Positions 18,783 through 26,273 of a DNA stretch of 49,424 bases are shown here, piece after piece. The position numbers and the translations under genes were made by a program. Source of the stretch: Actinomycetota bacterium (GTDB lineage Bacteria; Actinomycetota; Acidimicrobiia; Acidimicrobiales; Ilumatobacteraceae). Where the stretch lies: NCBI GenBank assembly GCA_027731085.1, contig JAQCDG010000003.1, positions 1-49,424 on the forward strand, given 5' to 3'. Every line of letters starts with the position of its first letter. Within the stretch, counting starts at the first letter, position 1. The notes beneath the pieces are model-generated. The model searched no databases. It worked only from the letters and a program-made list of their open reading frames with translations, and was not told the origin of the DNA.

Positions 18783-19400
18783 TTACAGCGATTCGCTCGA
18801 GTTGAGTTCACCGATAACGGCAACGATGCGACCCGCGCGCAGTGTATTTTTGCCGTCGACTTCGAACCAACTGCCGCCGAGGTTTCCAAGACGATTATCT
18901 GAAACTTTTAGTTCACGGCGAAGTGTTCGAATCACACCACTATGGCTGATGACGAGTGCCTGACCGCCACGACATTTGTTGGCGATGTCGATTAGTGCGT
19001 CAGTCATGCGCTGCACGACGCTGATATTTGGCTCAAAGTCGTCGGGTTGACGGCGAGAGTCTAAAAACCCCGGCCAGCCAGTCTCGATCTCTGCATTCGT
19101 CAAGCCTTGCCACGGACCAATATGTGATTCTTTGAGTCGGTCATCAATATGTAAGTCGACGATGCGCTTGTGCTCGGCGATTATCTCGGCAGTGCGAAGT
19201 GCTCGTTGCAACGAACTTGTCGCGATCAAATCAAAAGAACCGAGTTTGAGTGCCGCCTGTTGGGCTTGTTTAATGCCTTCGGGTGTGAGTGCGATGTCGG
19301 CCTGACCTTGCCATCGACCCTGGACGTTCCATTCTGACTGTCCGTGACGAAGCACCAACAAGCGAGTAGTCAATTTCGTGGTCTGAACTGAATTGGACAC
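18783..19400 (-). CDS. Histidine phosphatase family protein
   Basis: LVLRHGQSEWNVQGRWQGQADIALTPEG, late ALVISHSGVIR. Confidence 0.9.
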   Translation of the reverse strand: MSNSVQTTKLTTRLLVLRHGQSEWNVQGRWQGQADIALTPEGIKQAQQAALKLGSFDLIATSSLQRALRTAEIIAEHKRIVDLHIDDRLKESHIGPWQGLTNAEIETGWPGFLDSRRQPDDFEPNISVVQRMTDALIDIANKCRGGQALVISHSGVIRTLRRELKVSDNRLGNLGGSWFEVDGKNTLRAGRIVAVIGELNSSESL

Positions 19401-19435
19401 TCATCGCAGGGTAGTGGCTTGGGTAACCTGACTGC

Positions 19436-19708
19436 ATGGCGCGCGTGAGACTTTTTGCCTCGGCTCGACAAGCCGCGGGTACTGCGAGTGTTGAAATCGC
19501 TGGGCGAACCGTAGATGAAGTGTTGCAAGTAGCCGCCGAGAAATTCGGCGCAGAATTTGTTGCCGTGTTGAAGACCTGTCGTGTTTGGCTGAACGGCGAA
19601 GAAGCAATTGGAACTACAGCCGTGGGCGATGCCGACGAGGTGGCGATTTTGCCACCGGTCTCGGGTGGTTGTGCGGGCCTTTTAGCGATTGAAATTGAAA
19701 CTAAATGA
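19436..19708 (+). CDS. MoaD/ThiS-like sulfur-carrier protein with residues beyond the Gly-Gly
   Basis: VRLFASARQAAGTASVEI, VLLNGEE-like VWLNGEEAIG, DEVAILPPVSGG then CAGLLAIEIETK. Confidence 0.8.
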   Translation: MARVRLFASARQAAGTASVEIAGRTVDEVLQVAAEKFGAEFVAVLKTCRVWLNGEEAIGTTAVGDADEVAILPPVSGGCAGLLAIEIETK

Positions 19709-20199
19709 AAGACGTAGTCGATCCGAGCGCGATGACGACCGCTGAGTTGCGCAGTGCTCGCGCGGCCTTGCAGATGCAAGAAGATGTGATTTCGTTTGTT
19801 CGCCGTATGGCGCAAGGACGTTGCGACTTGGCACGAGATGAGCAGCGCCGTCGCACCGATGGCACACCTGCATCAGGCATCAGTGTTTCGGATATCGCCA
19901 ATGTGTTCGGACAAGAAGGCGGTGGTGGTTCGTCGCGGCCGCCGCGCGAAACAAATATTTCTGCTGATCACGAATTGGTCGTTGAACTCGAAAAACTTTG
20001 TGAGCGCGTTGGTTTTGGTGAGGTGCGCACGCTTGCTGACGATGCGCTTGAGACAGCCATCGCCGAAATCGAGAAGTTCGAACTTGCGCGTTCGGCAGAG
20101 CGCAAAAATTTGTTTGCCAAAATTGATGCGCTGACAACTGAATTAGTCAAGCGATACAAAGATGGCGGCGCCAATGTCGATTCGCTACTAACTGACTAG
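19705..20199 (+). CDS. RsiG-like (aerial mycelium formation protein family) putative c-di-GMP-responsive anti-sigma factor
   Basis: EDVISFVRRMAQGRCD matches E-x3-S-x2-R-x3-Q-x3-D exactly; second copy ELARSAERKNLFAKID with Q to F; ATGA overlap with upstream ORF. Confidence 0.75.
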   Translation: MKDVVDPSAMTTAELRSARAALQMQEDVISFVRRMAQGRCDLARDEQRRRTDGTPASGISVSDIANVFGQEGGGGSSRPPRETNISADHELVVELEKLCERVGFGEVRTLADDALETAIAEIEKFELARSAERKNLFAKIDALTTELVKRYKDGGANVDSLLTD

Positions 20200-20200
20200 T

Positions 20201-20239
20201 AACTAGTCAAAATAACTGGTCAAAATAACTGGTCAAACA
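20201..20239. repeat. Three tandem 13-bp direct repeats, consensus AACTRGTCAAAAT
   Basis: AACTAGTCAAAAT / AACTGGTCAAAAT / AACTGGTCAAACA, between the rsiG-like stop and mshA. Confidence 0.85.
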
Positions 20240-20288
20240 CTCTCCGGTAGAGGTAAAACCCGACTAGAGCGATAGGTTTTATAGACAA

Positions 20289-21500
20289 ATGCAGCGCGTT
20301 GCGGTCATTTCAATGCACACTTCACCCCTGGCACAGCCTGGTGTCGGTGATGGCGGTGGCATGAACGTTTATGTTCGTGAACTCGTTTCGGCGATGGCTC
20401 AAAAAGATGTGCAGTGCACCACATATACGCGGGCGTGGCGTGAAGGTTTGCCCAGAGTCGTCGAAGTCGAACCGAATCACAAGATCGTGCACATCGAAGC
20501 CGGTCGATTTGATCTTTCAAAAGACGAACTACTTGATTTCGTTGATTTGTTTACACAGTTAGTTGCCGACGACATTGAATTGTCTGGTGGAGCCGATGTG
20601 TTGCACGCGAATTATTGGTTGTCGGGTCTTGTTGGTCATCGACTCAAGCACCAACTTAATTTGCCGTTGGTGACGACATTTCATACATTGGCTCGCGTCA
20701 AATCACTTGGTGGTGACACAGAGTCTGTTGTTCGTGAGCGAGCAGAACTTGAGATCATCGGTTGCGCCGATGCAATTTGTGTGAGTTGCCCCGAAGAGTT
20801 GAGTCAATTTCGTGCGCTTTACGGTCAGTCGCCAGGTGTCGTGACCGTTGCGTCGCCCGGTGTGGCAACTGCATTCTTTTCACCGGGTGATCGCCAAGGC
20901 GCACGACGCGCACTCGGCTGGGGAAACAAACCGTTGATGTTGTTCGTTGGCCGCATTCAGCCGCTCAAAGGCGTCGATGTCGCAGTTAAAGCACTAGCAA
21001 AACTTGAGAACAAGGACGCCGAATTGATGATCGTCGGTGGCGCCAGTGGTTCTTTTGGTTCAAGTGAGTCGGCGCATGTTCGCAAACTCATTTGTGATTT
21101 GCAACTCACTGGTCGAGTACATTTCGTCGAGCCTCAGCCACACCATTTGCTTTCAACTTATTATCGTGCCGCCGATGTCGTGTTGGTACCGTCGCGAAGC
21201 GAAAGTTTTGGCCTCGTTGCGCTAGAAGCGGCAGCCTGCGGCGTGCCGGTTGTTGCTAGCGCAGTTGGTGGGTTGCTCAATTTGGTCGAGCATCAGCAAA
21301 CAGGTTTCTTGGTGAAAGATCGCAACCCAGATGAGTTCGCGAAATATGTCGACCAGTTGCTGGCAGATCCGCTGTTGGGTTTGACGATCGGCAACCGCGC
21401 AGCACAGCGCGCCAAAGATTATTCGTGGTCGGCAACCGCAGAGAGCGTGACTGGTGTTTATCAGGCGCTGCTTGCTGGGCAACTCGTCACTTGCCTATAA
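20289..21500 (+). CDS. mshA: D-inositol-3-phosphate glycosyltransferase (mycothiol biosynthesis)
   Basis: ISMHTSPLAQPGVGDGGGMNVYV, TFHTLARVK, FVGRIQPLKGVDVAVKAL, PSRSESFGLVALEAAACGVPVVAS. Confidence 0.94.
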   Translation: MQRVAVISMHTSPLAQPGVGDGGGMNVYVRELVSAMAQKDVQCTTYTRAWREGLPRVVEVEPNHKIVHIEAGRFDLSKDELLDFVDLFTQLVADDIELSGGADVLHANYWLSGLVGHRLKHQLNLPLVTTFHTLARVKSLGGDTESVVRERAELEIIGCADAICVSCPEELSQFRALYGQSPGVVTVASPGVATAFFSPGDRQGARRALGWGNKPLMLFVGRIQPLKGVDVAVKALAKLENKDAELMIVGGASGSFGSSESAHVRKLICDLQLTGRVHFVEPQPHHLLSTYYRAADVVLVPSRSESFGLVALEAAACGVPVVASAVGGLLNLVEHQQTGFLVKDRNPDEFAKYVDQLLADPLLGLTIGNRAAQRAKDYSWSATAESVTGVYQALLAGQLVTCL

Positions 21501-21504
21501 AACC

Positions 21505-21996
21505 GTGAGCGATCTTTTCGACGACGCAGCGTTGGCGCGAATCGAGCGACAAATTGATGAATGGTTGGGTCGGGCGAGAACGAATCACGCAAATATTTTG
21601 GCTGTCGACCGATCAGAAGAAGACGAGTTTCGTTGGTATGTGCGCATGGCCGGCGAAGAAAAAGATTTCACCACGATTTGGTTCACACTCGGACAGCGCA
21701 CATTGCGTTACGAAACTTATGTGATGCCGGCACCCGAGCAGAACGCCGAGTTGCTTTACGAAACAGTTCTGCGACGAAACGAAAAACTGGTGGGCGCGCA
21801 CTTTTCGATCGGTCTGGAAGATGCGATCTACCTGCGCGGCGAAATTGGGTTGTCGGCATTGAATGAAGTCGAACTAGATCGAATAATCGGCACGCTCTAT
21901 GCAGCCGTTGAGCAGTTGTTTTGGCCGCTTTTAGAAATTGGTTATGCCAAAGCTGCGACTCTGCGCACACAACGAAATAGCACTCGAACTGCATAG
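21505..21996 (+). CDS. YbjN-domain-like protein
   Basis: GTG start (VSDLFDDAAL…); similar in context to the ORF following mshA in mycobacteria; FTLGQRTLRYETYVMPAPEQNAELLYETVLRRNEKL. Confidence 0.65.
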   Translation: MSDLFDDAALARIERQIDEWLGRARTNHANILAVDRSEEDEFRWYVRMAGEEKDFTTIWFTLGQRTLRYETYVMPAPEQNAELLYETVLRRNEKLVGAHFSIGLEDAIYLRGEIGLSALNEVELDRIIGTLYAAVEQLFWPLLEIGYAKAATLRTQRNSTRTA

Positions 21997-22059
21997 CGTT
22001 CGGGGAAGTCGTTGGGTGGTTCGAGTGCGCCTAACTAGCCTGAACGGCGTGGTGAAAAT

Positions 22060-22860
22060 ATGAACAAACTGAGTCGACCAGTTTTGGGCATTATCGGTGG
22101 CGGCAACATGGGCTCGGCTCTTGTGCGAGGTTTGCTCGCTGGTGATTTTTCTGCTGAACAGATTCTGATCGTCGAGAAAGACAATTCTCGAATTGCCGAA
22201 CTTAGGCGCGAGTTCGCCAATGTTGAAGTTGCTTCAAAATTGGCGAGGTGCGATTCGGTTGTGTTGGCGGTTAAACCGACCGATGTTGTCGAAGTGTGCG
22301 GCAATCTGGTTGATGCGGGTGTTCGACAGGTGTTGTCGATCGCTGCTGGTGTGAAGATTGCGACGATTGAAAATGCAACATCTGGCAAAGTTGCCGTTAT
22401 TCGTGCAATGCCGAACACGCCAGCATTAATCGGTCAGGGCGCTTCGGCGATGGCTAGAAGCGCAAGTTGCAGCGATGAAAATATCGCGTGGGCAAAACAA
22501 ATTTTGCTCGGCGTCGGCACTGTTGTCGAAGTAACAGAAGATTTGATCGACGCAGTCACCGGACTCTCTGGTAGTGGGCCTGCTTACATATTTTTGTTGG
22601 CAGAAGCATTGATTGCTGCAGGTGTGCAACAAGGTTTGTCAGAACAAGTTTCTGGCGAACTCGTTCGTCAATTGTTGGTCGGCTCTTCGTTGTTGCTCGC
22701 CGAAAGTTCTGAGACGCCAGCCCAGTTGAGAAAAAAAGTAACTTCACCCAATGGCACCACGGCGGCAGGAATTGCTGAGTTGGTTAGTAAACAATTCGCC
22801 GAGATTATCGCTAGTGCGGTGGGTGCAGCAACCGCCCGAAGCAAAGAACTAGGAAAATAA
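22060..22860 (+). CDS. proC: Pyrroline-5-carboxylate reductase
   Basis: LGIIGGGNMGSALVRGLL, VLAVKPTDV, RAMPNTPALIGQG, GLSGSGPAYIFLLAEALIAAGVQQGL, SPNGTTAAGI. Confidence 0.95.
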   Translation: MNKLSRPVLGIIGGGNMGSALVRGLLAGDFSAEQILIVEKDNSRIAELRREFANVEVASKLARCDSVVLAVKPTDVVEVCGNLVDAGVRQVLSIAAGVKIATIENATSGKVAVIRAMPNTPALIGQGASAMARSASCSDENIAWAKQILLGVGTVVEVTEDLIDAVTGLSGSGPAYIFLLAEALIAAGVQQGLSEQVSGELVRQLLVGSSLLLAESSETPAQLRKKVTSPNGTTAAGIAELVSKQFAEIIASAVGAATARSKELGK

Positions 22861-22906
22861 TCTTAGAAATTTCTGCCACAAATTTTGTTTAATATCCCTA
22901 ATTTGT

Positions 22907-23030
22907 GTCTAAAGTGAGACTTGGGAATGTCGCAAGATCACCGGACGGGGTAACCCCCCAACTGGGAGTCGCGCTCGAAAGAGTTGCGCCGTTTGAGCCG
23001 GTGCCGTCGGGGGGTTGGCACCGGCTCTTA
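22907..23030 (+). ncRNA. Candidate structured cis-regulatory RNA leader upstream of the SAM hydrolase gene
   Basis: Perfect 11-bp hairpin GAGCCGGTGCC/GGCACCGGCTC; its loop GGGGGGTT is complementary to upstream AACCCCCC; CTC-GAAA-GAG mini-hairpin; alternative CACCGG/CCGGTG pairing. Confidence 0.5.
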
Positions 23031-23055
23031 CGTTTCTCAGTATCGTGAGAAAGCC

Positions 23056-23949
23056 ATGGCAACCAAATATTCAACCGTTTCGTTTCTTTCTGATTATGGA
23101 ACACGAGATGAATTTGTGGGTGTTGTCAAAAGTGTGATCTATGAAATTGCGCCACAATGTCGCGTCGTAGATTTGACACACGAAATTGAACCGTTTGATG
23201 TGCGCGCGGGTTCATTGTCTTTGGCGCGTTGCGTTTCATATGTAGCCAGCGGAGTGGTGTTGGCGGTGGTAGATCCGGGTGTTGGTTCGTCGCGTCGGGC
23301 TGTCGCCGTTGAAGTTGCCGATGGCAAGGGTGTTTTTGTGGGCCCAGATAATGGATTATTAGCCATGGCAATTGCCCTGGCTGGCGGTGCAGGTCGGGCG
23401 GTGTGTTTGACGAATACTGAATATCACTTGACGAGCCCTGGCGAAACTTTTGCCGGTCGTGATATTTTTGCGCCGGTCGCAGCGCACCTGTGTAATGGTG
23501 TTGATCTAAGCGAACTCGGCGAAATGATTGACCCTGCGTTGTTGTTGCCTGGTGTAGTGCCGTTGCCTCGTGAAGAAAATGGTGCGTTGCACGGTGAAGT
23601 GACATGGGTCGATCGTTTTGGTAACTGCCAATTGAATATCGGGCCAGACGAAGTCGCGAACTTTGGCGAAGTGTTGCGAGTCGAGATTGGTTCTGTGTTG
23701 AGTGGTGCGAGCGTGAACCGTGAACAAGTTGTGCGGTCGCTAAAAATCGTGCGTAGTTATGACGCCATCGGAAGCGGACTCGGTCTAGTAGTCGACTCGT
23801 ATGGCATGCTCTCGTTGTCTGTTGATCGGGGTTCGGCGGCCCGTGAATTGAATATTGGCCAAGGTGATCTTGTTATTTTGTCGCGACTTCAAGAAGGCGA
23901 TCAGAACAGCACGATTACGACTGCGGTGAAGATTGCGCCCAAGAGGTAA
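23056..23949 (+). CDS. SAM hydrolase / SAM hydroxide adenosyltransferase (DUF62 family)
   Basis: FLSDYGTRDEFVGVVKSVI, VVDPGVGSSRR, GPDNGLL, TFAGRDIFAPVAAHL, DRFGNCQLNI; start trimmed to ATG at 23056. Confidence 0.9.
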   Translation: MATKYSTVSFLSDYGTRDEFVGVVKSVIYEIAPQCRVVDLTHEIEPFDVRAGSLSLARCVSYVASGVVLAVVDPGVGSSRRAVAVEVADGKGVFVGPDNGLLAMAIALAGGAGRAVCLTNTEYHLTSPGETFAGRDIFAPVAAHLCNGVDLSELGEMIDPALLLPGVVPLPREENGALHGEVTWVDRFGNCQLNIGPDEVANFGEVLRVEIGSVLSGASVNREQVVRSLKIVRSYDAIGSGLGLVVDSYGMLSLSVDRGSAARELNIGQGDLVILSRLQEGDQNSTITTAVKIAPKR

Positions 23950-23958
23950 AGTTCGAAA

Positions 23959-24042
23959 ATGCGACCATCCACCACGCTGACTCTCGGTCTATTGCTCGCG
24001 GTGATTTTTATTGCGGGTCTTTTGTCAATTGTTGGCAGGTAG
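23959..24042 (+). CDS. Possible 27-aa single-TM small protein (MRPSTTLTLGLLLAVIFIAGLLSIVGR)
   Basis: Short ATG ORF just after the DUF62 stop; hydrophobic helix; not in the provided track. Confidence 0.3.
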   Translation: MRPSTTLTLGLLLAVIFIAGLLSIVGR

Positions 24043-24828
24043 TTTTTTTTGCGTTTGAGTTGAGTTACTGGCGACCAAAAAGCCAATGAATAAAATGCAC
24101 AAGCCAACCAAAAGTGTTATTGCAAAGGCTCGGTCTTTGCCCAGTCGGCCGGCAAGTGTGCCACTAGCCGAAAGCACAAGCGTGCCGACTGCGACAAACA
24201 TATTGCCAAATGCCAATCGCGCTGGTGCTACGACGGTTCGCTGAGCGGCTGACTTGAGATTTGGCGTCTGAAACTTGATCACCCGCCAGGTTGACCAGAG
24301 TGCACCGAAAATTATTACGAGTGCGGGCACTCCAGAACCAAACGCCGCCATGATTCTTGGTAGCACCCCGAATAATTCGCGTGCAGCAGGAAACTCACCG
24401 ATGATGATGTCGCGCTTTGTTGGTGCGACTGCGATGACTCCGGTGCTGAATGCGCTAAGCACGACAAGTGTGCGCCGAAGTTGATCCGCGAAATTTTTAT
24501 TGGCCAACAAATAGATCGTGCCGAGTGCGAGCCAAGCAACGTTAAGTACTGCGCCGGCGAGGAAGAAAACTCGAAATGCGAACATCGACCAACCGGTTGC
24601 TTCGGCCCACCACAATGCGCCAGAGCCGATTGTGAATAGTGTCATGGCAACCGTCCATGCCAGCTCTTGTGGTTGACCGCGACGGTGCCAACGATCGAAT
24701 GTGCTGAGGGCAAAGGCTGCGGCAACGAGGGTTGCGCCGCCTGCCAGCGCCGAATTCAATTGATTTGCCACAGCGAAGGTCGGCAATGGAATCACGCAAG
24801 CACGATAACTGAGACGGTTGGTCGTCAA
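24025..24828 (-). CDS. Multi-TM membrane protein of unknown function
   Basis: About seven hydrophobic segments; divergent from rex. Confidence 0.75.
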   Translation of the reverse strand: MTTNRLSYRACVIPLPTFAVANQLNSALAGGATLVAAAFALSTFDRWHRRGQPQELAWTVAMTLFTIGSGALWWAEATGWSMFAFRVFFLAGAVLNVAWLALGTIYLLANKNFADQLRRTLVVLSAFSTGVIAVAPTKRDIIIGEFPAARELFGVLPRIMAAFGSGVPALVIIFGALWSTWRVIKFQTPNLKSAAQRTVVAPARLAFGNMFVAVGTLVLSASGTLAGRLGKDRAFAITLLVGLCILFIGFLVASNSTQTQKKLPANN

Positions 24829-24885
24829 GACGCTTCGGCCATGTCACCCAAGACACAAGATTCAAGGAAGTATTTAGAGTTTGAA

Positions 24886-24907
24886 CTTTGTGAAATTCTG
24901 CACGAAG
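24886..24907. promoter_or_regulatory. Putative Rex operator
   Basis: CTTTGTGAAATTCTGCACGAAG; core TTGTGAAATTCTGCACGA matches 14 of 18 positions of TTGTGAAATATTTCACAA; 15 bp upstream of the rex start. Confidence 0.55.
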
Positions 24908-24922
24908 GCATAACCTGAGGCT

Positions 24923-25612
24923 ATGACCCAACTTCAACGACGCAGAATTCCTGACGCAGCCGTAACTCGATTGCCGGTGTATTTGCAAATTTTAAATAAT
25001 TTGCACGCGACAAATGTTTTGCGTTTTTCAAGCGATGAACTTGCTGTCTTGGCCGGCGTCAATGCCGCCAAGGTGCGTAAAGATCTTTCGTGTCTCGGCA
25101 GCTACGGCACTCGCGGCGTCGGATACGAAGTTACATATTTGATTCACCAGATCAAGCGCGAACTTGGCTTGTTGCGCGAATGGAATGTCGTTGTAATTGG
25201 AGCTGGCAACTTGGGTTGTGCGCTTGCGAAGTTTGGCGGGTTTGCTCCGCGCGGATTTCCGGTTGTTGGCATTGTCGACAACGACCCAAAGAAGATTGGC
25301 CAAACAACTGGCTCTCTGACGGTTGGCGATGTGTGCAATCTTGGCAAGATGGTTCGCGATTTGAATGTCACAATCGGAGCGATTACGACTTCGACTGCGG
25401 CTGCTCAGTCGGCTGTCGATGCGTTGATTGACGCTGGTGTGGCTTCGATACTTAATTTTGCACCGATCGTCTTGGCGACACCGAGCAGTGTTTCGGTGCG
25501 CAACGTTGATCTAGGTGTTGAGTTGCAAATCTTGAGTTACTACGAACAGATGCGCACAGAACAATCAGAAAGTGCCAAGACTCAAACAAAGTCGAGCACG
25601 GCTTCGGTCTAA
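24923..25612 (+). CDS. rex: Redox-sensing transcriptional repressor Rex
   Basis: Winged helix RLPVYLQILNNL…SSDELAVLAGVNAAKVRKDLSCLGSYGTRGVGY; Rossmann VVIGAGNLGCALA. Confidence 0.95.
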   Translation: MTQLQRRRIPDAAVTRLPVYLQILNNLHATNVLRFSSDELAVLAGVNAAKVRKDLSCLGSYGTRGVGYEVTYLIHQIKRELGLLREWNVVVIGAGNLGCALAKFGGFAPRGFPVVGIVDNDPKKIGQTTGSLTVGDVCNLGKMVRDLNVTIGAITTSTAAAQSAVDALIDAGVASILNFAPIVLATPSSVSVRNVDLGVELQILSYYEQMRTEQSESAKTQTKSSTASV

Positions 25613-25643
25613 CTGCACGATTCAAGGCGCCTAATCTGAGTAG

Positions 25644-26258
25644 GTGCGTCAGCTTCTAAATCTGCGACTGTGGCTGGCGCTCGGCGTTTTGGCCATCGGG
25701 GCGGTTTTTGTCTTGCTGATCTCTTGTAACGACTGCTTTGGTCGGGATGGTAACTCTGCTGAGATTTCTGCCGATGTCGAAAAAAATATCGAGACAGTGG
25801 CGATTGCAACTACTTTTATTCAGAGCGAAGGTTGGCGGATCGAAAACGGACGCACAATTGGCGAAGCATCGGTGTCGCTTGATGACGCACGACAGATATT
25901 CATTGCCGCCGATACACCGGGCGAAAATCTTTGTGCAGATTTGAGTGTGGGCTCAAGTTGTGTGTTCTTGGCGAATATGTTCGGCGATTCGGTGATGTGG
26001 TTTGCTCTAGTCGACACGAACTCTCAAAAGCCGACTCGTGTGCTCGAATTGCCGAGCCTCGTCGACATGCTCAACTCTGGCAGTCGCGGGGTTTTGGCCA
26101 ACGATTGGATCGTGCCTTTGGCCAACGGCGTGAAACGAACTTGTGGTGAAGACACTGGCACGCTGCGCGAATTTATCAATAATTATTCGCCTGACAACAG
26201 CGTGACAAAATTGAATTTGATCACCGATCAAGTCGACGAAGTGGTGTGTACGGGCTAA
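25644..26258 (+). CDS. Membrane-anchored protein of unknown function
   Basis: GTG start; N-terminal TM (LWLALGVLAIGAVFVLLISC); several Cys; no recognised domain. Confidence 0.6.
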   Translation: MRQLLNLRLWLALGVLAIGAVFVLLISCNDCFGRDGNSAEISADVEKNIETVAIATTFIQSEGWRIENGRTIGEASVSLDDARQIFIAADTPGENLCADLSVGSSCVFLANMFGDSVMWFALVDTNSQKPTRVLELPSLVDMLNSGSRGVLANDWIVPLANGVKRTCGEDTGTLREFINNYSPDNSVTKLNLITDQVDEVVCTG

Positions 26259-26273
26259 CTGTTAACTGCTACG

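Noticed and set aside
20201-20239. Tandem repeats considered as a CRISPR fragment
   Set aside because: Units are contiguous, 13 bp, without spacers, and no cas genes are present
22907-23030. Assignment of the leader to SAM-I, SAM-IV, SAH or c-di-GMP-I riboswitches
   Set aside because: Short fragments look similar (GGTAACC, GGTGCC, CGAAAG) but the order and core consensus as I remember them do not fit; left as unassigned
22860-23055. Upstream extension of the DUF62 ORF to 22984 (MRRLSRCRRGVGTG…)
   Set aside because: The extension overlaps a perfect hairpin and does not resemble the family N-terminus; ATG at 23056 fits MATKYSTVSFLSDYGT
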